Source of the DNA: Cyclobacteriaceae bacterium
Lineage (GTDB): Bacteria; Bacteroidota; Bacteroidia; Cytophagales; Cyclobacteriaceae
DNA length: 64,000 nucleotides
Reading direction: 5' to 3'
NCBI GenBank assembly: GCA_025455015.1
Contig: JALONI010000014.1
Location: 1-64,000 of the forward strand
A program made the position numbers and the translations under genes. Of this stretch, positions 50,932-60,235 are shown piece by piece; within the stretch, counting starts at the first letter, position 1; every line of letters starts with the position of its first letter. The notes under the pieces were generated by a model that was not told the DNA's origin, did no database searches, and worked only from the letters and a program-made list of their open reading frames with translations.

Positions 50932-52767
50932 TTACTCCACGGTTACCGACTTGGCCAGGTTGCGGGGCTGGTCTACGTTGCATCCGCGCATCACGGCAAT
51001 GTGGTATGAGAGCAACTGCAGGGGTATCACCGAGATCAGCGGAGTAAGCGACTCATGTGTGGGCGGCACTTCAATCACAAACTCCGACATCTTGGGGATC
51101 TGCGTATCGCCTTTCGTGACAACGGAAATGACACGGCCTTTGCGGGCCTTTACCTCTTGTATGTTCGAAACGATTTTTTCATAGGAACTGTCTCGCGTGG
51201 CAATAAACACCACGGGCATCTCCTCGTCAATCAGCGCAATGGGACCGTGTTTCATTTCCGCAGCCGGGTAGCCCTCGGCATGGATGTACGATATCTCCTT
51301 TAGCTTAAGCGCACCCTCCAACGCCACCGGAAAGTTATAGCCACGGCCCAGGTACAAGAAGTTGGTGGCATCCTTGAAGATATCGGCAATGGTTTGAATT
51401 TGCGCGTTGAGCTTCAGCACTTCTTCCACCTTGGCGGGAATGTTCTCCATTTCGGTGAGAATCTCAATGAATTTTTGCTCGGTGATGGAGCCTTTGCGCT
51501 GGGCTACCGTCAGGGCAATCATGTTGAGCACGGTAAGCTGGGCGGTGAAGGCCTTGGTGCTGGCCACCCCGATTTCAGGCCCCGCGTGCGTGTATGCGCC
51601 TGCGTGGGTAAGCCGCGGAATGCTGGACCCCACCACGTTGCAAACGCCAAAAATGATGGCCCCTTTTGACTTGGCCAATTCAATGGCCGCCAGCGTATCG
51701 GCCGTTTCGCCCGACTGGGAAATCGCAATGACCACATCGCCCTCGCGGATGACGGGGTTGCGGTAGCGAAACTCCGAGGCGTACTCTACCTCTACCGGTA
51801 TGCGGCAATACTCTTCAAAAAAATACTCCGCCACCAACCCGGCATGCCAACTGGTGCCGCAGGCAACAATCAGGATGCGGTCGGCATTAACCAGTTTATT
51901 GATATACTCGCGCAAGCCGCCCAACACCAAACGGCCCGAGGTAGCGTCCAAACGGCCGCGCATACAGTCCTTGATCGAGCGCGACTGCTCAAAAATCTCT
52001 TTCAGCATGAAGTGCTCATAGCCCCCTTTCTCAATGGACTCCAATTCCAAATCCACCGTTTGCACGTAGGGTGTTAATGGCAAGTTAGCCGTATTCTTAA
52101 TGGTCAGCTTCCCGTTGTTGATAATGGCTATTTCCTGGTCATTTAAATACACCACTTCGTTGGTGTACTCAATGATGGGGGTAGCATCGGAGGCCATGAA
52201 AAATTCCCCTTTGCCCACGCCCACCACTAAGGGGCTTCCTTTGCGGGCGGCAATCAGCAGGTTAGGGTCTTCGAGCGACATAACCACGATGGCATAGGCA
52301 CCCACCACCTTGGTCAGTGCCAGGCGCACGGCTTCGTCCAGCGAACACTTCTCGTTTTCCTTGATGTCTTCAATGAAGTGGATGAACACTTCGGTATCTG
52401 TTTCGCTCAAAAAGCGATGTCCTTTACGCAGGAGCTCTTGCTTGAGCGCGTTGTAGTTCTCAATGATGCCATTGTGGATGATGGCCAGTTTTTTGGTGGC
52501 CGAGTAGTGCGGGTGGGCATTCTCATCGTTGGGTTCGCCATGCGTGGCCCAGCGGGTGTGGCCCATGCCAATGGTGCTGTTCAGGGACAGGTCTTTCAGG
52601 TAGGCTTCCAACTCCGAAACCTTTCCCTTTTTTTTGTAAACATTCAATCCCCCATTGAGCAGGGCAATTCCCGTGCTGTCATAGCCCCGGTACTCCAGTC
52701 GTTTCAATCCTTTGATGATGACGTCATGCGCCTGACGTTGGCCTACGTACGCAACAATGCCACACAT
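50932..52767 (-). CDS. glmS: Glutamine-fructose-6-phosphate aminotransferase
   Basis: Makes glucosamine-6-phosphate, entry to peptidoglycan and lipopolysaccharide amino sugars. 611 residues: N-terminal glutaminase with Cys2 (MCGIVAYVG), GHTRWATHGEPN, and two SIS isomerase domains (CGTSWHAGLVAEYF, SQSGETADTLAAIELAK) ending NLAKSVTVE. Directly follows a DUF4270 lipoprotein gene by nine bases, so it is the last gene of an operon that starts at the GT5-like gene. No glmS ribozyme is expected in this phylum and none is seen. Confidence 0.96.
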   Translation of the reverse strand: MCGIVAYVGQRQAHDVIIKGLKRLEYRGYDSTGIALLNGGLNVYKKKGKVSELEAYLKDLSLNSTIGMGHTRWATHGEPNDENAHPHYSATKKLAIIHNGIIENYNALKQELLRKGHRFLSETDTEVFIHFIEDIKENEKCSLDEAVRLALTKVVGAYAIVVMSLEDPNLLIAARKGSPLVVGVGKGEFFMASDATPIIEYTNEVVYLNDQEIAIINNGKLTIKNTANLPLTPYVQTVDLELESIEKGGYEHFMLKEIFEQSRSIKDCMRGRLDATSGRLVLGGLREYINKLVNADRILIVACGTSWHAGLVAEYFFEEYCRIPVEVEYASEFRYRNPVIREGDVVIAISQSGETADTLAAIELAKSKGAIIFGVCNVVGSSIPRLTHAGAYTHAGPEIGVASTKAFTAQLTVLNMIALTVAQRKGSITEQKFIEILTEMENIPAKVEEVLKLNAQIQTIADIFKDATNFLYLGRGYNFPVALEGALKLKEISYIHAEGYPAAEMKHGPIALIDEEMPVVFIATRDSSYEKIVSNIQEVKARKGRVISVVTKGDTQIPKMSEFVIEVPPTHESLTPLISVIPLQLLSYHIAVMRGCNVDQPRNLAKSVTVE

Positions 52768-52776
52768 AGCTCAGGG

Positions 52777-54261
52777 TTAGGGGTTTCGGTTGATGGTCGG
52801 TTTGGTATAGAAAATCCTCAGCTTGATGTTTTGTCCGGAAAAGCCGACACGGCTCGCTGAACTGGATTCTATCGGATTTTGAAGGGCCAGCCCGAAATAC
52901 CGGAACGCCTGCCCTTGTTTGACGGCCGTGGCCAGGGTTTGGGCGAGGCTCGTAATGAAACCGCTGTAGCGGGTATTGTCACTGTTCCTGGCTAACGAGA
53001 TGTTTGTCCCCGTATCGCCTACGGGTATCAGCAAACTATCGGCCAGGTTAAACGGCTTCGAGCTAAAGCGGCCCGTGTACACTGACGGCAGCGCGGTTCT
53101 GCGAGTGACGTCAAAAAAATCAGTCCGGTTGTTTTTCGTGTCATCCATCACGCGCAATTCCAGCGCGTTGGGGAGCGGCAGCGGCTGTGGCGCAACGGGA
53201 TCAATCACCAACTCCACCGAGTTGAACGTGATGTTGGGTATGGTATCCAAAAAGGTGTAGAACTTTGAAAAGTCGATGCGTGTGTAGACCGGCACACCGC
53301 CTTGTACATAACATTGCTGATCGGGCGGGACAAACGCAGCGAAGGGGGGCTGCCCTTGAACTACGGACCCTGCCCGATCGGCCGAGACCGAGATGAAGTT
53401 GGTGACAAAGCCCCCACCCGCATTGAAGAGCGTAAAATCAGTCACCCGCCTGCGGGTGGTTACCACGCCCTCCACAGTTTCGGGAAAGGAATAGTACACA
53501 CGCAGCCGCGTCTTGTTCCGGTTGGTGGTATCGGCACTGTACTGGGGGTTGATTCCGACCAACTTATCCGCCCCCGATCCTTTGATGGCGAGCCCCTTGA
53601 ATTTGCCGGTGAAATTAACGAAGCGCTGAAAGGTTTCTCCCCCTTCCAGCATGGTGGCAAACAAGCGGTTTGAAAACTCGGGGCTCATCTGTAACTCCAC
53701 CGTATCAATGTCGCGCGAGCTGGGATTTGAAAAACGAGCCGGTTCAATGAAATAAGTACCCTTGGCGACTGTATCGGGCAAGAACGCCCGGGTGGAAAAA
53801 TTCCAGTACGGAATCTGTCTGAGCGTATCCACCAACTCAAAGGCAGAAAACTCCATCAACTCCGCAGCGTTGTTGCCCATGAAATAATAGTCAAATGCCA
53901 GGTTCAGCACCACGCGGTCAAGCGTAGCCCCCGTGGGAAGGGTGGCGGGATTGGTTGTATAAAACTGCGTGTAGGTTACGGCCTCCATCTTTCCGAGCTG
54001 GGGGTCGGTATAGCTGCCCATCAAAAAGCGGCTATTGTTGGTCAGCAACGAATCGCCCAAAAAAACATCGGCTGTCAGGGGCACTTCTATGTATGACACA
54101 TCGAAACGATCCGGCCCTCGAAAACCGATCTGCTTGGATTCATCAATGCAGGAAACGATAAAAAGGACAGCGGCAAAAACAACGGCTAGTTTAGCCCACC
54201 AAGTCTGTATAGAGGTTGTAAAACGATTCGGTGTAGTTGTCGTCTTTTTCAATGGTTTCAA
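52777..54261 (-). CDS. DUF4270 lipoprotein
   Basis: 494-residue envelope lipoprotein. Signal near residues 22-41 (WWAKLAVVFAAVLFIVSC), with Cys as lipid site; the sequence is beta-rich with repeated strands (GSYTDPQLGKMEAVTYTQFY, LDRVVLNLAFDYYF). DUF4270 is a Bacteroidota outer-membrane family of unknown role. The only in-frame start is ATG 54261, 71 bases inside the preceding GT5-like gene, so translation is probably coupled. glmS follows directly. The N-terminus before the helix is basic and Thr-rich (PLKKTTTTPNRF). Confidence 0.85.
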   Translation of the reverse strand: MKPLKKTTTTPNRFTTSIQTWWAKLAVVFAAVLFIVSCIDESKQIGFRGPDRFDVSYIEVPLTADVFLGDSLLTNNSRFLMGSYTDPQLGKMEAVTYTQFYTTNPATLPTGATLDRVVLNLAFDYYFMGNNAAELMEFSAFELVDTLRQIPYWNFSTRAFLPDTVAKGTYFIEPARFSNPSSRDIDTVELQMSPEFSNRLFATMLEGGETFQRFVNFTGKFKGLAIKGSGADKLVGINPQYSADTTNRNKTRLRVYYSFPETVEGVVTTRRRVTDFTLFNAGGGFVTNFISVSADRAGSVVQGQPPFAAFVPPDQQCYVQGGVPVYTRIDFSKFYTFLDTIPNITFNSVELVIDPVAPQPLPLPNALELRVMDDTKNNRTDFFDVTRRTALPSVYTGRFSSKPFNLADSLLIPVGDTGTNISLARNSDNTRYSGFITSLAQTLATAVKQGQAFRYFGLALQNPIESSSASRVGFSGQNIKLRIFYTKPTINRNP

Positions 54262-54994
54262 CTTTCTTCTCTTTAATCTTCTTAACTAAACCTTCCAGCT
54301 TCTTATTGTCCCCCGCCACGGAAACCAGATCGGAAAACTGAGCACCCAATTTGATGAACCCTTCGTAGTCGCCTGTTTTCAGGTGGCCCAGCATGTTGTC
54401 TTCAATGTCCATCATCTTCACTTTGCCCATCAGGTCGCCCTTGAACTTGTGGCTGAAGCTGTTGTTGTAGATGGTGAAAACGGTTTTGGCGTTTTTGAAC
54501 AGCGGGTCGTTCTTGTACGTGGTTTTCAGGTACAAGGGTATGAAGCTGGTGATCCAATCGTTGCAATGGACGATGTCCGGAGCCCAGCCCAGTTTTCGCA
54601 CCGTTTCGATCACGCCCTTGCAGAAAAAGATGGCGCGCTCGTCATTGTCTTCGTAAAACCGGTTTTCCTTGTCATGAAACACGGATTTGCGATGAAAGTA
54701 ATCTTCGTTGTCGATAAAATATACTTGCAGCTTGGCGTTGGGGATGGAGGCCACCTTGATGATGAGCGGCTTTTCTTCATCGCCCACCGAAATGTTGATG
54801 CCCGACAGGCGGACCACTTCGTGCAATCGGTTTTTTCGCTCGTTGATGATGCCAAAGCGGGGCACCAGGATGCGTATTTCCATGCCCTTTTCCTGCATGG
54901 CTTGGGGCAATTTGCGAACAAATTCGGCCACCTCCGTAGTCTGTAGAAAAGGGTTGATCTCGCTGGCTACATATAAAATTCTGATTTTCGACAT
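54191..54994 (-). CDS. Stand-alone glycogen-synthase N-terminal (GT5) domain protein
   Basis: 267 residues corresponding only to the N-terminal Rossmann domain of bacterial glycogen synthase: ILYVASEINPFLQTTEVAEF in place of KTGGL, PDIVHCNDWITSFIPLYLK, and a KTVFTIYNNSF motif for HNxxxQG. The entire C-terminal GT1-type half, including the ADP-glucose site, is absent, so it cannot act as an ordinary synthase. The same shortened protein sits next to panC in other Bacteroidota, so it is a conserved derivative, not a broken gene. Start ATG 54994 or 55000. Operon with DUF4270 and glmS. Confidence 0.85.
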   Translation of the reverse strand: MSKIRILYVASEINPFLQTTEVAEFVRKLPQAMQEKGMEIRILVPRFGIINERKNRLHEVVRLSGINISVGDEEKPLIIKVASIPNAKLQVYFIDNEDYFHRKSVFHDKENRFYEDNDERAIFFCKGVIETVRKLGWAPDIVHCNDWITSFIPLYLKTTYKNDPLFKNAKTVFTIYNNSFSHKFKGDLMGKVKMMDIEDNMLGHLKTGDYEGFIKLGAQFSDLVSVAGDNKKLEGLVKKIKEKKVETIEKDDNYTESFYNLYTDLVG

Positions 54995-55031
54995 ACGCAT
55001 GATTTTGGGTTCGAACGAAAAAAGCGAACGA

Positions 55032-55062
55032 CAAAAGTACGGAAAATTAACCCCCCGTTCAA
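55032..55062 (-). promoter_or_regulatory. Predicted promoter of the GT5-DUF4270-glmS operon
   Basis: Minus-strand TTG at 55062-55060, exactly 20 bases, TACTTTTG at 55039-55032, then 31-37 bases to the start codon. It overlaps the divergent panC region. Confidence 0.65.
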
Positions 55063-55083
55063 CTAATCGTGGCAGATAAGGCC

Positions 55084-55091
55084 TATCTTTG
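55084..55091 (+). promoter_or_regulatory. Predicted -7 element for panC
   Basis: TATCTTTG, full match to TAnnTTTG, 22 bases before the proposed TTG start at 55114. It places the GTG at 55069 upstream of transcription. Confidence 0.55.
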
Positions 55092-55113
55092 CACCCCTAA
55101 AAAGACGGTCAAA

Positions 55114-55956
55114 TTGCAGGTTTTCAGCGAAATATCCGCGCTCCGCTCCTTTCTCGCCCCCCTGCGCTCGCCCTCCCGGCCCATTGGCCTCGTGCCCACC
55201 ATGGGCGCCCTCCATGCCGGCCACTTGGCCCTGATCGCGCAAAGCAAACAACACAACCCGCTAACGGTGGCAAGCATCTTTGTCAACCCGACCCAATTCA
55301 ACAACGCGGCCGACCTGGAAAAATACCCCCGCATGCCCGAAGCGGACACTGCCATGCTGCAGGCCGCAGGATGCGATGTGCTGTTTTGTCCTTCAGTAGC
55401 CGAAATGTACCCGGTTCCGTCTGCGCTGACGATGGACTTTGGCAACCTCAACCGGATATTGGAAGGGGAGTTTCGCCCGGGCCACTTCAGCGGGGTGGGT
55501 CTGGTGGTGGCCAAGCTGTTCAACATCGTACAACCCGCGCGCGCCTATTTTGGCCAAAAGGACTTTCAGCAACTGATGGTGATACGGCAACTGGTGAGCG
55601 AGCTATGCATCCCGGTGGAGGTGATGGCGGTGCCCACGCTGCGCGAGCCTGACGGATTGGCGATGTCTTCACGTAATTTGCGGCTGACTCCGGCAGAGCG
55701 AGCCAAGGCACCCGTCTTTTACGAAACGCTCCAATACGCCCAAGCCGCCATCAAAACAAAAAAGCCGTGGAGCGAAATCCGCCAGGAGGCGGCCATGAAA
55801 GTAGCCGCTACCGGTTTTCGGCTGGAATACCTGGCCCTGGCCACCCAACCAAACTTTCAGTTGACCGAAAACGTTACGGACTCACAGCCAAAAGTATTGT
55901 TGATTGCGGGCTACGCAGGCAACGTACGTTTAATTGATAATTTGATCATCGAATGA
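55114..55956 (+). CDS. panC: Pantothenate synthetase
   Basis: Joins pantoate and beta-alanine with ATP in coenzyme A synthesis. 280 residues if started at TTG 55114 ([13 protein letters not shown]), the usual length; the longer frame from GTG 55069 would start before the promoter. Nucleotidyltransferase motifs: [40 protein letters not shown] and the KMSKS-like [10 protein letters not shown]. The stop overlaps panD by four bases (ATGA), so the substrate beta-alanine is made by the coupled gene. Confidence 0.95.
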   Translation: MQVFSEISALRSFLAPLRSPSRPIGLVPTMGALHAGHLALIAQSKQHNPLTVASIFVNPTQFNNAADLEKYPRMPEADTAMLQAAGCDVLFCPSVAEMYPVPSALTMDFGNLNRILEGEFRPGHFSGVGLVVAKLFNIVQPARAYFGQKDFQQLMVIRQLVSELCIPVEVMAVPTLREPDGLAMSSRNLRLTPAERAKAPVFYETLQYAQAAIKTKKPWSEIRQEAAMKVAATGFRLEYLALATQPNFQLTENVTDSQPKVLLIAGYAGNVRLIDNLIIE

Positions 55957-56300
55957 GAATTGAAGTCCTCAAGTCCAAAATACACCGCGCCAAAATCACG
56001 CAGGCCGAACTCCACTACGTGGGCAGCATTACCATTGACGAAACGCTGATGAAGGCCGCCAACCTGATTGAGGGCGAAAAAGTACAAGTGGTGAACATCA
56101 GCAATGGCGAGCGCCTGGAGACGTACGTGATCCGCGGAGAGGCCAACAGCGGTACGGTGTGCCTCAACGGCCCCGCAGCGCGCAAAGCGCAGGTAGGCGA
56201 TTTGGTGATCATCATCTCGTATGCTTCGCTTGACGTGGACGAAGCCCGGTTGTTCAAGCCGTGGATTGTCTTCCCTGATCCCGATAACCGCCTGCCGTGA
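55953..56300 (+). CDS. panD: Aspartate 1-decarboxylase
   Basis: Supplies beta-alanine to PanC. 115 residues; the protein self-cleaves at Gly-Ser in [12 protein letters not shown] to create the pyruvoyl cofactor, followed by the [15 protein letters not shown] and [13 protein letters not shown] motifs. Coupled to panC by ATGA overlap and to the following gene by GTGA. Confidence 0.96.
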   Translation: MRIEVLKSKIHRAKITQAELHYVGSITIDETLMKAANLIEGEKVQVVNISNGERLETYVIRGEANSGTVCLNGPAARKAQVGDLVIIISYASLDVDEARLFKPWIVFPDPDNRLP

Positions 56301-57295
56301 GCGAAAAGCTGCGTTCGCTGGCTACGTACATGGCCATGGTGGCCCTCACGGCCTTGTTGCTGTGGCTCTCGCTTCGGTCGCTGGCTGTGGGCGAGGGGCA
56401 AGACAAAGGGGCCTTTTTATGGGCTACCTGGTCCAAATCGGACAAAGTTTATTTGTTGCTGATGGCCGTAGTGGCCATGGTCAGCCACGTGCTGCGCGCG
56501 GAGCGATGGCGCATGCTGCTGCGGCCCACCGGCCACGCGGTGTCGTTGACTGCCAGTTTTCTGTCGCTGATGATCGGCTACCTGGTCAACCTCGCCATCC
56601 CCCGGGGGGGTGAAATTTCGCGCTGTGTGAATTTGCGACAACTTGAAAAAACCCCGGTAGAAATCAGCTTCGGCACCGTGGTGGTGGAGCGCATCGTGGA
56701 TGTGCTTTGCTTGCTCCTGCTATTGGCCCTTGCGTTCGCGGTGGAGTGGGACAAACTCTTCTTCTTTATTCAATCGCTTCCTTGGCGCAGCGAGGGGGCC
56801 CTTCCCTGGCCGTGGATACTGGCGCTGTCGGGGGCTTTGCTGCTGGCCGTGGTAGCGTACCGTTGGGCCCGCAAACATGCGCGCATGCAACAAATCATCC
56901 GCGGTTTTCGCGATGGGCTCTTGTCGGTGGCCAAGCTGAACAACAAATGGCTTTTTGTCGGCTACTCCATCGCCATTTGGGCACTCTATTTTTTGATGTC
57001 GTATTTTATCGTGCTGGCGTTTCCCGAGACGAGCCGGCTGGGCCCCGGGGCCGTACTGACCTTGTTTGCCATCGGCTCCATTGCCATGGCGGCCCCGCTG
57101 CCGGGGGGTGCCGGTTCTTACCACACGCTGGTGCCGTTAGGGCTGGTGGCCCTCTATGCACTGCCGGAAGCCGATGCCATTGCGTTTGTGTTTGTCTTCC
57201 ATGCCTGGCAAACGTTCATCATGATTGTGGCCGGCATACTATCTTTGGCTGTCAGCTATGCGCTTATCCGATGGAAAAAACCGAATCCAAAATAA
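56297..57295 (+). CDS. YbhN/MprF-like flippase-type membrane protein
   Basis: 332-residue inner-membrane protein with about eight helices, of the lysylphosphatidylglycerol-synthase transmembrane (UPF0104) family. Landmarks: [20 protein letters not shown] and [14 protein letters not shown]. Members move lipids or polyprenyl-linked substrates but lack the synthase domain here. GTG start at 56297 overlaps panD. It overlaps rfaE2 by 25 bases. Substrate is not known. Confidence 0.85.
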   Translation: MSEKLRSLATYMAMVALTALLLWLSLRSLAVGEGQDKGAFLWATWSKSDKVYLLLMAVVAMVSHVLRAERWRMLLRPTGHAVSLTASFLSLMIGYLVNLAIPRGGEISRCVNLRQLEKTPVEISFGTVVVERIVDVLCLLLLLALAFAVEWDKLFFFIQSLPWRSEGALPWPWILALSGALLLAVVAYRWARKHARMQQIIRGFRDGLLSVAKLNNKWLFVGYSIAIWALYFLMSYFIVLAFPETSRLGPGAVLTLFAIGSIAMAAPLPGGAGSYHTLVPLGLVALYALPEADAIAFVFVFHAWQTFIMIVAGILSLAVSYALIRWKKPNPK

Positions 57296-57753
57296 AACCC
57301 TGGCCCGAAGCCAAAGCGTTGGTCAAAAAGTGGCAGGCCGAAGGCCAAAATGTGGTCTTCACCAACGGATGCTTTGATTTGCTGCATCTGGGGCACGTAG
57401 ACTATCTGGAAAAAGCACGCCATTTGGGCGACAAACTGGTTTTGGGCCTCAACACCGATGACTCCGTGAGCCGTTTCAAGGGGCCTCAGCGCCCCATCCA
57501 AGACCAGGCTTCCCGGGCCAGGGTGCTGGCTGCCTTGGCGTTTGTGGATCTGGTGGTTTTGTTCGATGAGGATACACCCTTACATTTGATCAGCGAACTG
57601 GTGCCCAACACCTTGGTAAAAGGAAGTGACTATTTGGCAGAGAACATCGTTGGCGCGGATGTTGTTAAACGAGCAGGAGGGCACGTAAAAACGATTGACT
57701 TTGTGCCCGGGTACTCCACTACCCGACTCGTGGAAAAGATTAGAAAAGATTAA
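57271..57753 (+). CDS. rfaE2: D-glycero-beta-D-manno-heptose 1-phosphate adenylyltransferase
   Basis: Makes ADP-heptose for lipopolysaccharide core; corresponds to the adenylyltransferase half of HldE. 160 residues from ATG 57271: TNGCFDLLHLGHVDYL (HxGH), LGLNTDDSVSRFKG, RPIQDQASRARVLAAL and VPGYSTTRLVEKI, normal for the separate enzyme. The kinase half is not nearby. It starts inside the end of the flippase gene. The longer frame from 56707 is a shadow of the previous gene. Confidence 0.92.
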   Translation: MEKTESKIKPWPEAKALVKKWQAEGQNVVFTNGCFDLLHLGHVDYLEKARHLGDKLVLGLNTDDSVSRFKGPQRPIQDQASRARVLAALAFVDLVVLFDEDTPLHLISELVPNTLVKGSDYLAENIVGADVVKRAGGHVKTIDFVPGYSTTRLVEKIRKD

Positions 57754-57767
57754 ATACGAAATAGACT

Positions 57768-58472
57768 ATGGGATTTGGAGCGTTAATCATCGGTGTGTTT
57801 TTCATGATCGTGGGCATGATTGTCAGCTCGCGCTTGAAACGCAAGTTCAAAGAGTATTCGCAAATTCAGTTGGCCCGCGACCTGACAGGCGCAGAAGTGG
57901 CCCGCCTCATGCTGACCGACAGCGGTATCCGCGATGTTCAGGTGGTGTGTGTGCAGGGACAGTTGACCGACCATTACAACCCGGCCGACCGAACGGTGAA
58001 CCTGAGCGAGGCTGTGTACCACGGGCGCAACGCAGCCGCCACGGCTGTTGCCGCGCACGAATGCGGCCACGCAGTACAGCACGCCACCGCCTATAGCATG
58101 TTGCAATTCCGCTCGGCCATGGTGCCGATCCAAAACGTCAGTGGCCAAGTCCTCAACTTTATGATGATGGCCATGATGTTTGGTAGCTTTTTTGCCGGCA
58201 GTTTCTTGCCCTGGAAAACAGCCTTGTTGATCATCATTGCGTGTTATGCCGTATTTGCTCTTTTTGCCCTCGTTACTTTGCCGGTGGAATTTGATGCCAG
58301 CAAACGCGCCTTGGCTTGGGTAAAGACTCGCAACATTGTAAACCCCAAAGAATATGACATGGCGCAAGACGCGCTCAAATGGGCGGCCATGACATACGTA
58401 GTGGCGGCCATCGGTGCCGTTACCACGTTGATCTATTACGTCATGATGTTCCTTGGATCAGACCGGGAATAA
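57768..58472 (+). CDS. YugP-family zinc metallopeptidase
   Basis: 234-residue membrane-associated peptidase. First helix about 3-20, catalytic HECGHA in AVAAHECGHAVQHA at about residue 96, then two central helices and one near the C-terminus (VVAAIGAVTTLIYYVMMF). The family is conserved but poorly studied, and acts on membrane or surface substrates. It follows rfaE2 by 14 bases and precedes a strong terminator, so it ends the panC operon. Confidence 0.9.
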   Translation: MGFGALIIGVFFMIVGMIVSSRLKRKFKEYSQIQLARDLTGAEVARLMLTDSGIRDVQVVCVQGQLTDHYNPADRTVNLSEAVYHGRNAAATAVAAHECGHAVQHATAYSMLQFRSAMVPIQNVSGQVLNFMMMAMMFGSFFAGSFLPWKTALLIIIACYAVFALFALVTLPVEFDASKRALAWVKTRNIVNPKEYDMAQDALKWAAMTYVVAAIGAVTTLIYYVMMFLGSDRE

Positions 58473-58490
58473 CCCGCGATGAGCCCGCCT

Positions 58491-58529
58491 GTAAAGCCTG
58501 GACATTTTGTTCAGGCTTTACTTTTTTTT
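58491..58529 (+). terminator. Intrinsic terminator of the panC operon
   Basis: Stem GTAAAGCCTG / CAGGCTTTAC, eleven-base loop, eight T. Strong candidate. Confidence 0.88.
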
Positions 58530-58579
58530 AACCCCCAAACAACTGAGTTTTACAGGCGTTTATCCTCAAAGACGTAATC

Positions 58580-59719
58580 ATGGATTTTCAACTGACCGAA
58601 GAACAATTGACCGTACAGCAAGCCGCGCGCGACTTCGCCCAAAACGAACTGTTGCCGGGTGTGATTGAACGCGACACCCATCAGCAATTTCCGGCCGCGC
58701 AAATAAAAAAAATGGGGGAGCTGGGCTTCATGGGCATGATGACCGACCCGAAATACAACGGAGGCGGCATGGATACGCTCAGCTATGTGTTGGCCATGGA
58801 GGAAATATCCAAGGTCGATGCTTCCGCTTCGGTTTGTATGTCAGTCAACAATTCGCTGGTGGCCTGGGGTATTGAAAAGTACGGCAATGAAGATCAGAAG
58901 CAGCGGTTTCTGACCAAACTCGCCACAGGCGAAAAAATTGGCGCCTTTTGCCTTTCTGAACCCGAGGCAGGATCGGACGCCACCAGCCAGCAAACAACAG
59001 CCGAAGACAAGGGCGATTACTATTTGCTGAATGGCACCAAAAACTGGATCACCAACGGAAACAGTGCCGGTATCTACATCGTCATTGCGCAAACAGATGC
59101 CAGCAAGAAACACAAAGGCATTAACGCCCTGATTGTGGAAAAAGGGATGCCCGGGTTTGTGGTCGGAAAAAAAGAAGATAAGATGGGCATCCGCGGATCG
59201 GATACCCATTCGCTGATGTTTACGGATGTGAAGGTGCCAAAGGCCAACCGGATTGGAGAGGATGGCTTTGGCTTTTCGTTTGCGATGACCACGCTAAACG
59301 GAGGCAGGATCGGCATTGCGGCCCAGGCCTTGGGCATTGCTTCGGGCGCCTTTGAGCTGGCCCTGAAATACAGCAAAGAACGCAAAGCCTTTGGCAAACC
59401 GATTTCACAGCACCAGGCCATCCAGTTTAAGTTGGCCGAGATGGCCACCCAGATTGAGGCCGCGCGCTTCTTGGTTTGGCAGGCCGCGTGGCTCAAAGAC
59501 CAGAAAAAAGATTTTGTGAAAGCGGCTGCCATGGCAAAATTGTATGCTTCGCAAATCGCGCAGGAAGTGACCACCGAGGCCGTGCAGATACACGGTGGGT
59601 ATGGATACGTGAAGGAGTTTCATGTAGAGCGTTTGATGCGCGATGCCAAAATCACCCAGATCTACGAAGGCACCACCGAAATACAAAAGATGGTCATTTC
59701 ACGGGAGTTACTTCGCTAA
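58580..59719 (+). CDS. Acyl-CoA dehydrogenase
   Basis: FAD enzyme catalysing alpha-beta desaturation of acyl-CoA, 379 residues. Standard regions: N-terminal helical LTEEQLTVQQAARDFAQNEL, FAD loop FCLSEPEAGSDATS, KNWITNGNSAGIYI, and catalytic Glu in IYEGTTEIQ near the C-terminus (YGYVKEFHVERLMRDAKI). Matches short/medium-chain type; exact substrate cannot be told. It stands alone with a terminator upstream and an intergenic repeat tract downstream. Confidence 0.94.
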   Translation: MDFQLTEEQLTVQQAARDFAQNELLPGVIERDTHQQFPAAQIKKMGELGFMGMMTDPKYNGGGMDTLSYVLAMEEISKVDASASVCMSVNNSLVAWGIEKYGNEDQKQRFLTKLATGEKIGAFCLSEPEAGSDATSQQTTAEDKGDYYLLNGTKNWITNGNSAGIYIVIAQTDASKKHKGINALIVEKGMPGFVVGKKEDKMGIRGSDTHSLMFTDVKVPKANRIGEDGFGFSFAMTTLNGGRIGIAAQALGIASGAFELALKYSKERKAFGKPISQHQAIQFKLAEMATQIEAARFLVWQAAWLKDQKKDFVKAAAMAKLYASQIAQEVTTEAVQIHGGYGYVKEFHVERLMRDAKITQIYEGTTEIQKMVISRELLR

Positions 59720-59740
59720 GGCGTAGTTCAGGCGGTGACT

Positions 59741-60235
59741 CACCGCAAAGGCGCTAAGACGCTAAGTGAATGCAAAACGTAATGACCCTCTAAACCTCTG
59801 CGACTCTGCGTCTCCGCGATTTCTTACTGCAAAAGCGCAAACAAGTCGTTTTTCACCGCAGAGGCGCTAAGACGCTAAGTGAATGCAAAACGTAATGACC
59901 CTTTAAACCTTGGCGACTCTGCGGCTCCGCGGTTTCTTACTGCAAAAGCGCAAACAAGCCGTTTTCCACCGCAGAGGCGCTAAGACGCAAAGCAAATGCA
60001 AAACGTAATGATCCTTTAAATCTCTGCGGCTCCGCGGTTTTTACTGCAAAAGCGCAAACAAGCCGTTTTCCACCGCAGAGGCGCTAAGACGCTAAGTGAA
60101 CGCAAAACGTAATGACCCTCTAAACCTCTGCGGCTCTGCGTCTCCGCGGTTTCTTACTGCAGAGGCGCAAACAGAAATAAGCTGCTTCCCACCGCAAAGG
60201 CGCGAAGACGCTAAGCGAGTGCAAAACGTAATACT
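59741..60235. repeat. Five-copy intergenic tandem repeat, about 104-119 bases per unit
   Basis: Starts of copies: 59741, 59854, 59967, 60071 and 60190 (last one partial). Each unit begins CACCGCAAAGGCGCTAAGAC or CACCGCAGAGGCG... and contains AATGCAAAACGTAATGA, then CTCTGCGACTCTGCGTCTCC, then TTACTGCAAAAGCGCAAACA. The first and third blocks are partly complementary to each other, so each unit can fold. Similarity between copies is high but spacing varies. No ORF is supported inside. It fills the 516-base space between two genes and ends at the stop of the secreted protease gene. Confidence 0.88.

Noticed and set aside
55069-55113. GTG start for panC
   Set aside because: It lies upstream of the TATCTTTG promoter element; the TTG at 55114 gives normal length.
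56707-57270. N-terminal extension of rfaE2
   Set aside because: Out-of-frame shadow of the flippase gene; the enzyme begins at ATG 57271.
59741-60235. Possible CRISPR array
   Set aside because: The repeat unit is over 100 bases with internal folding and no regular short repeats plus unique spacers; no cas gene is near.
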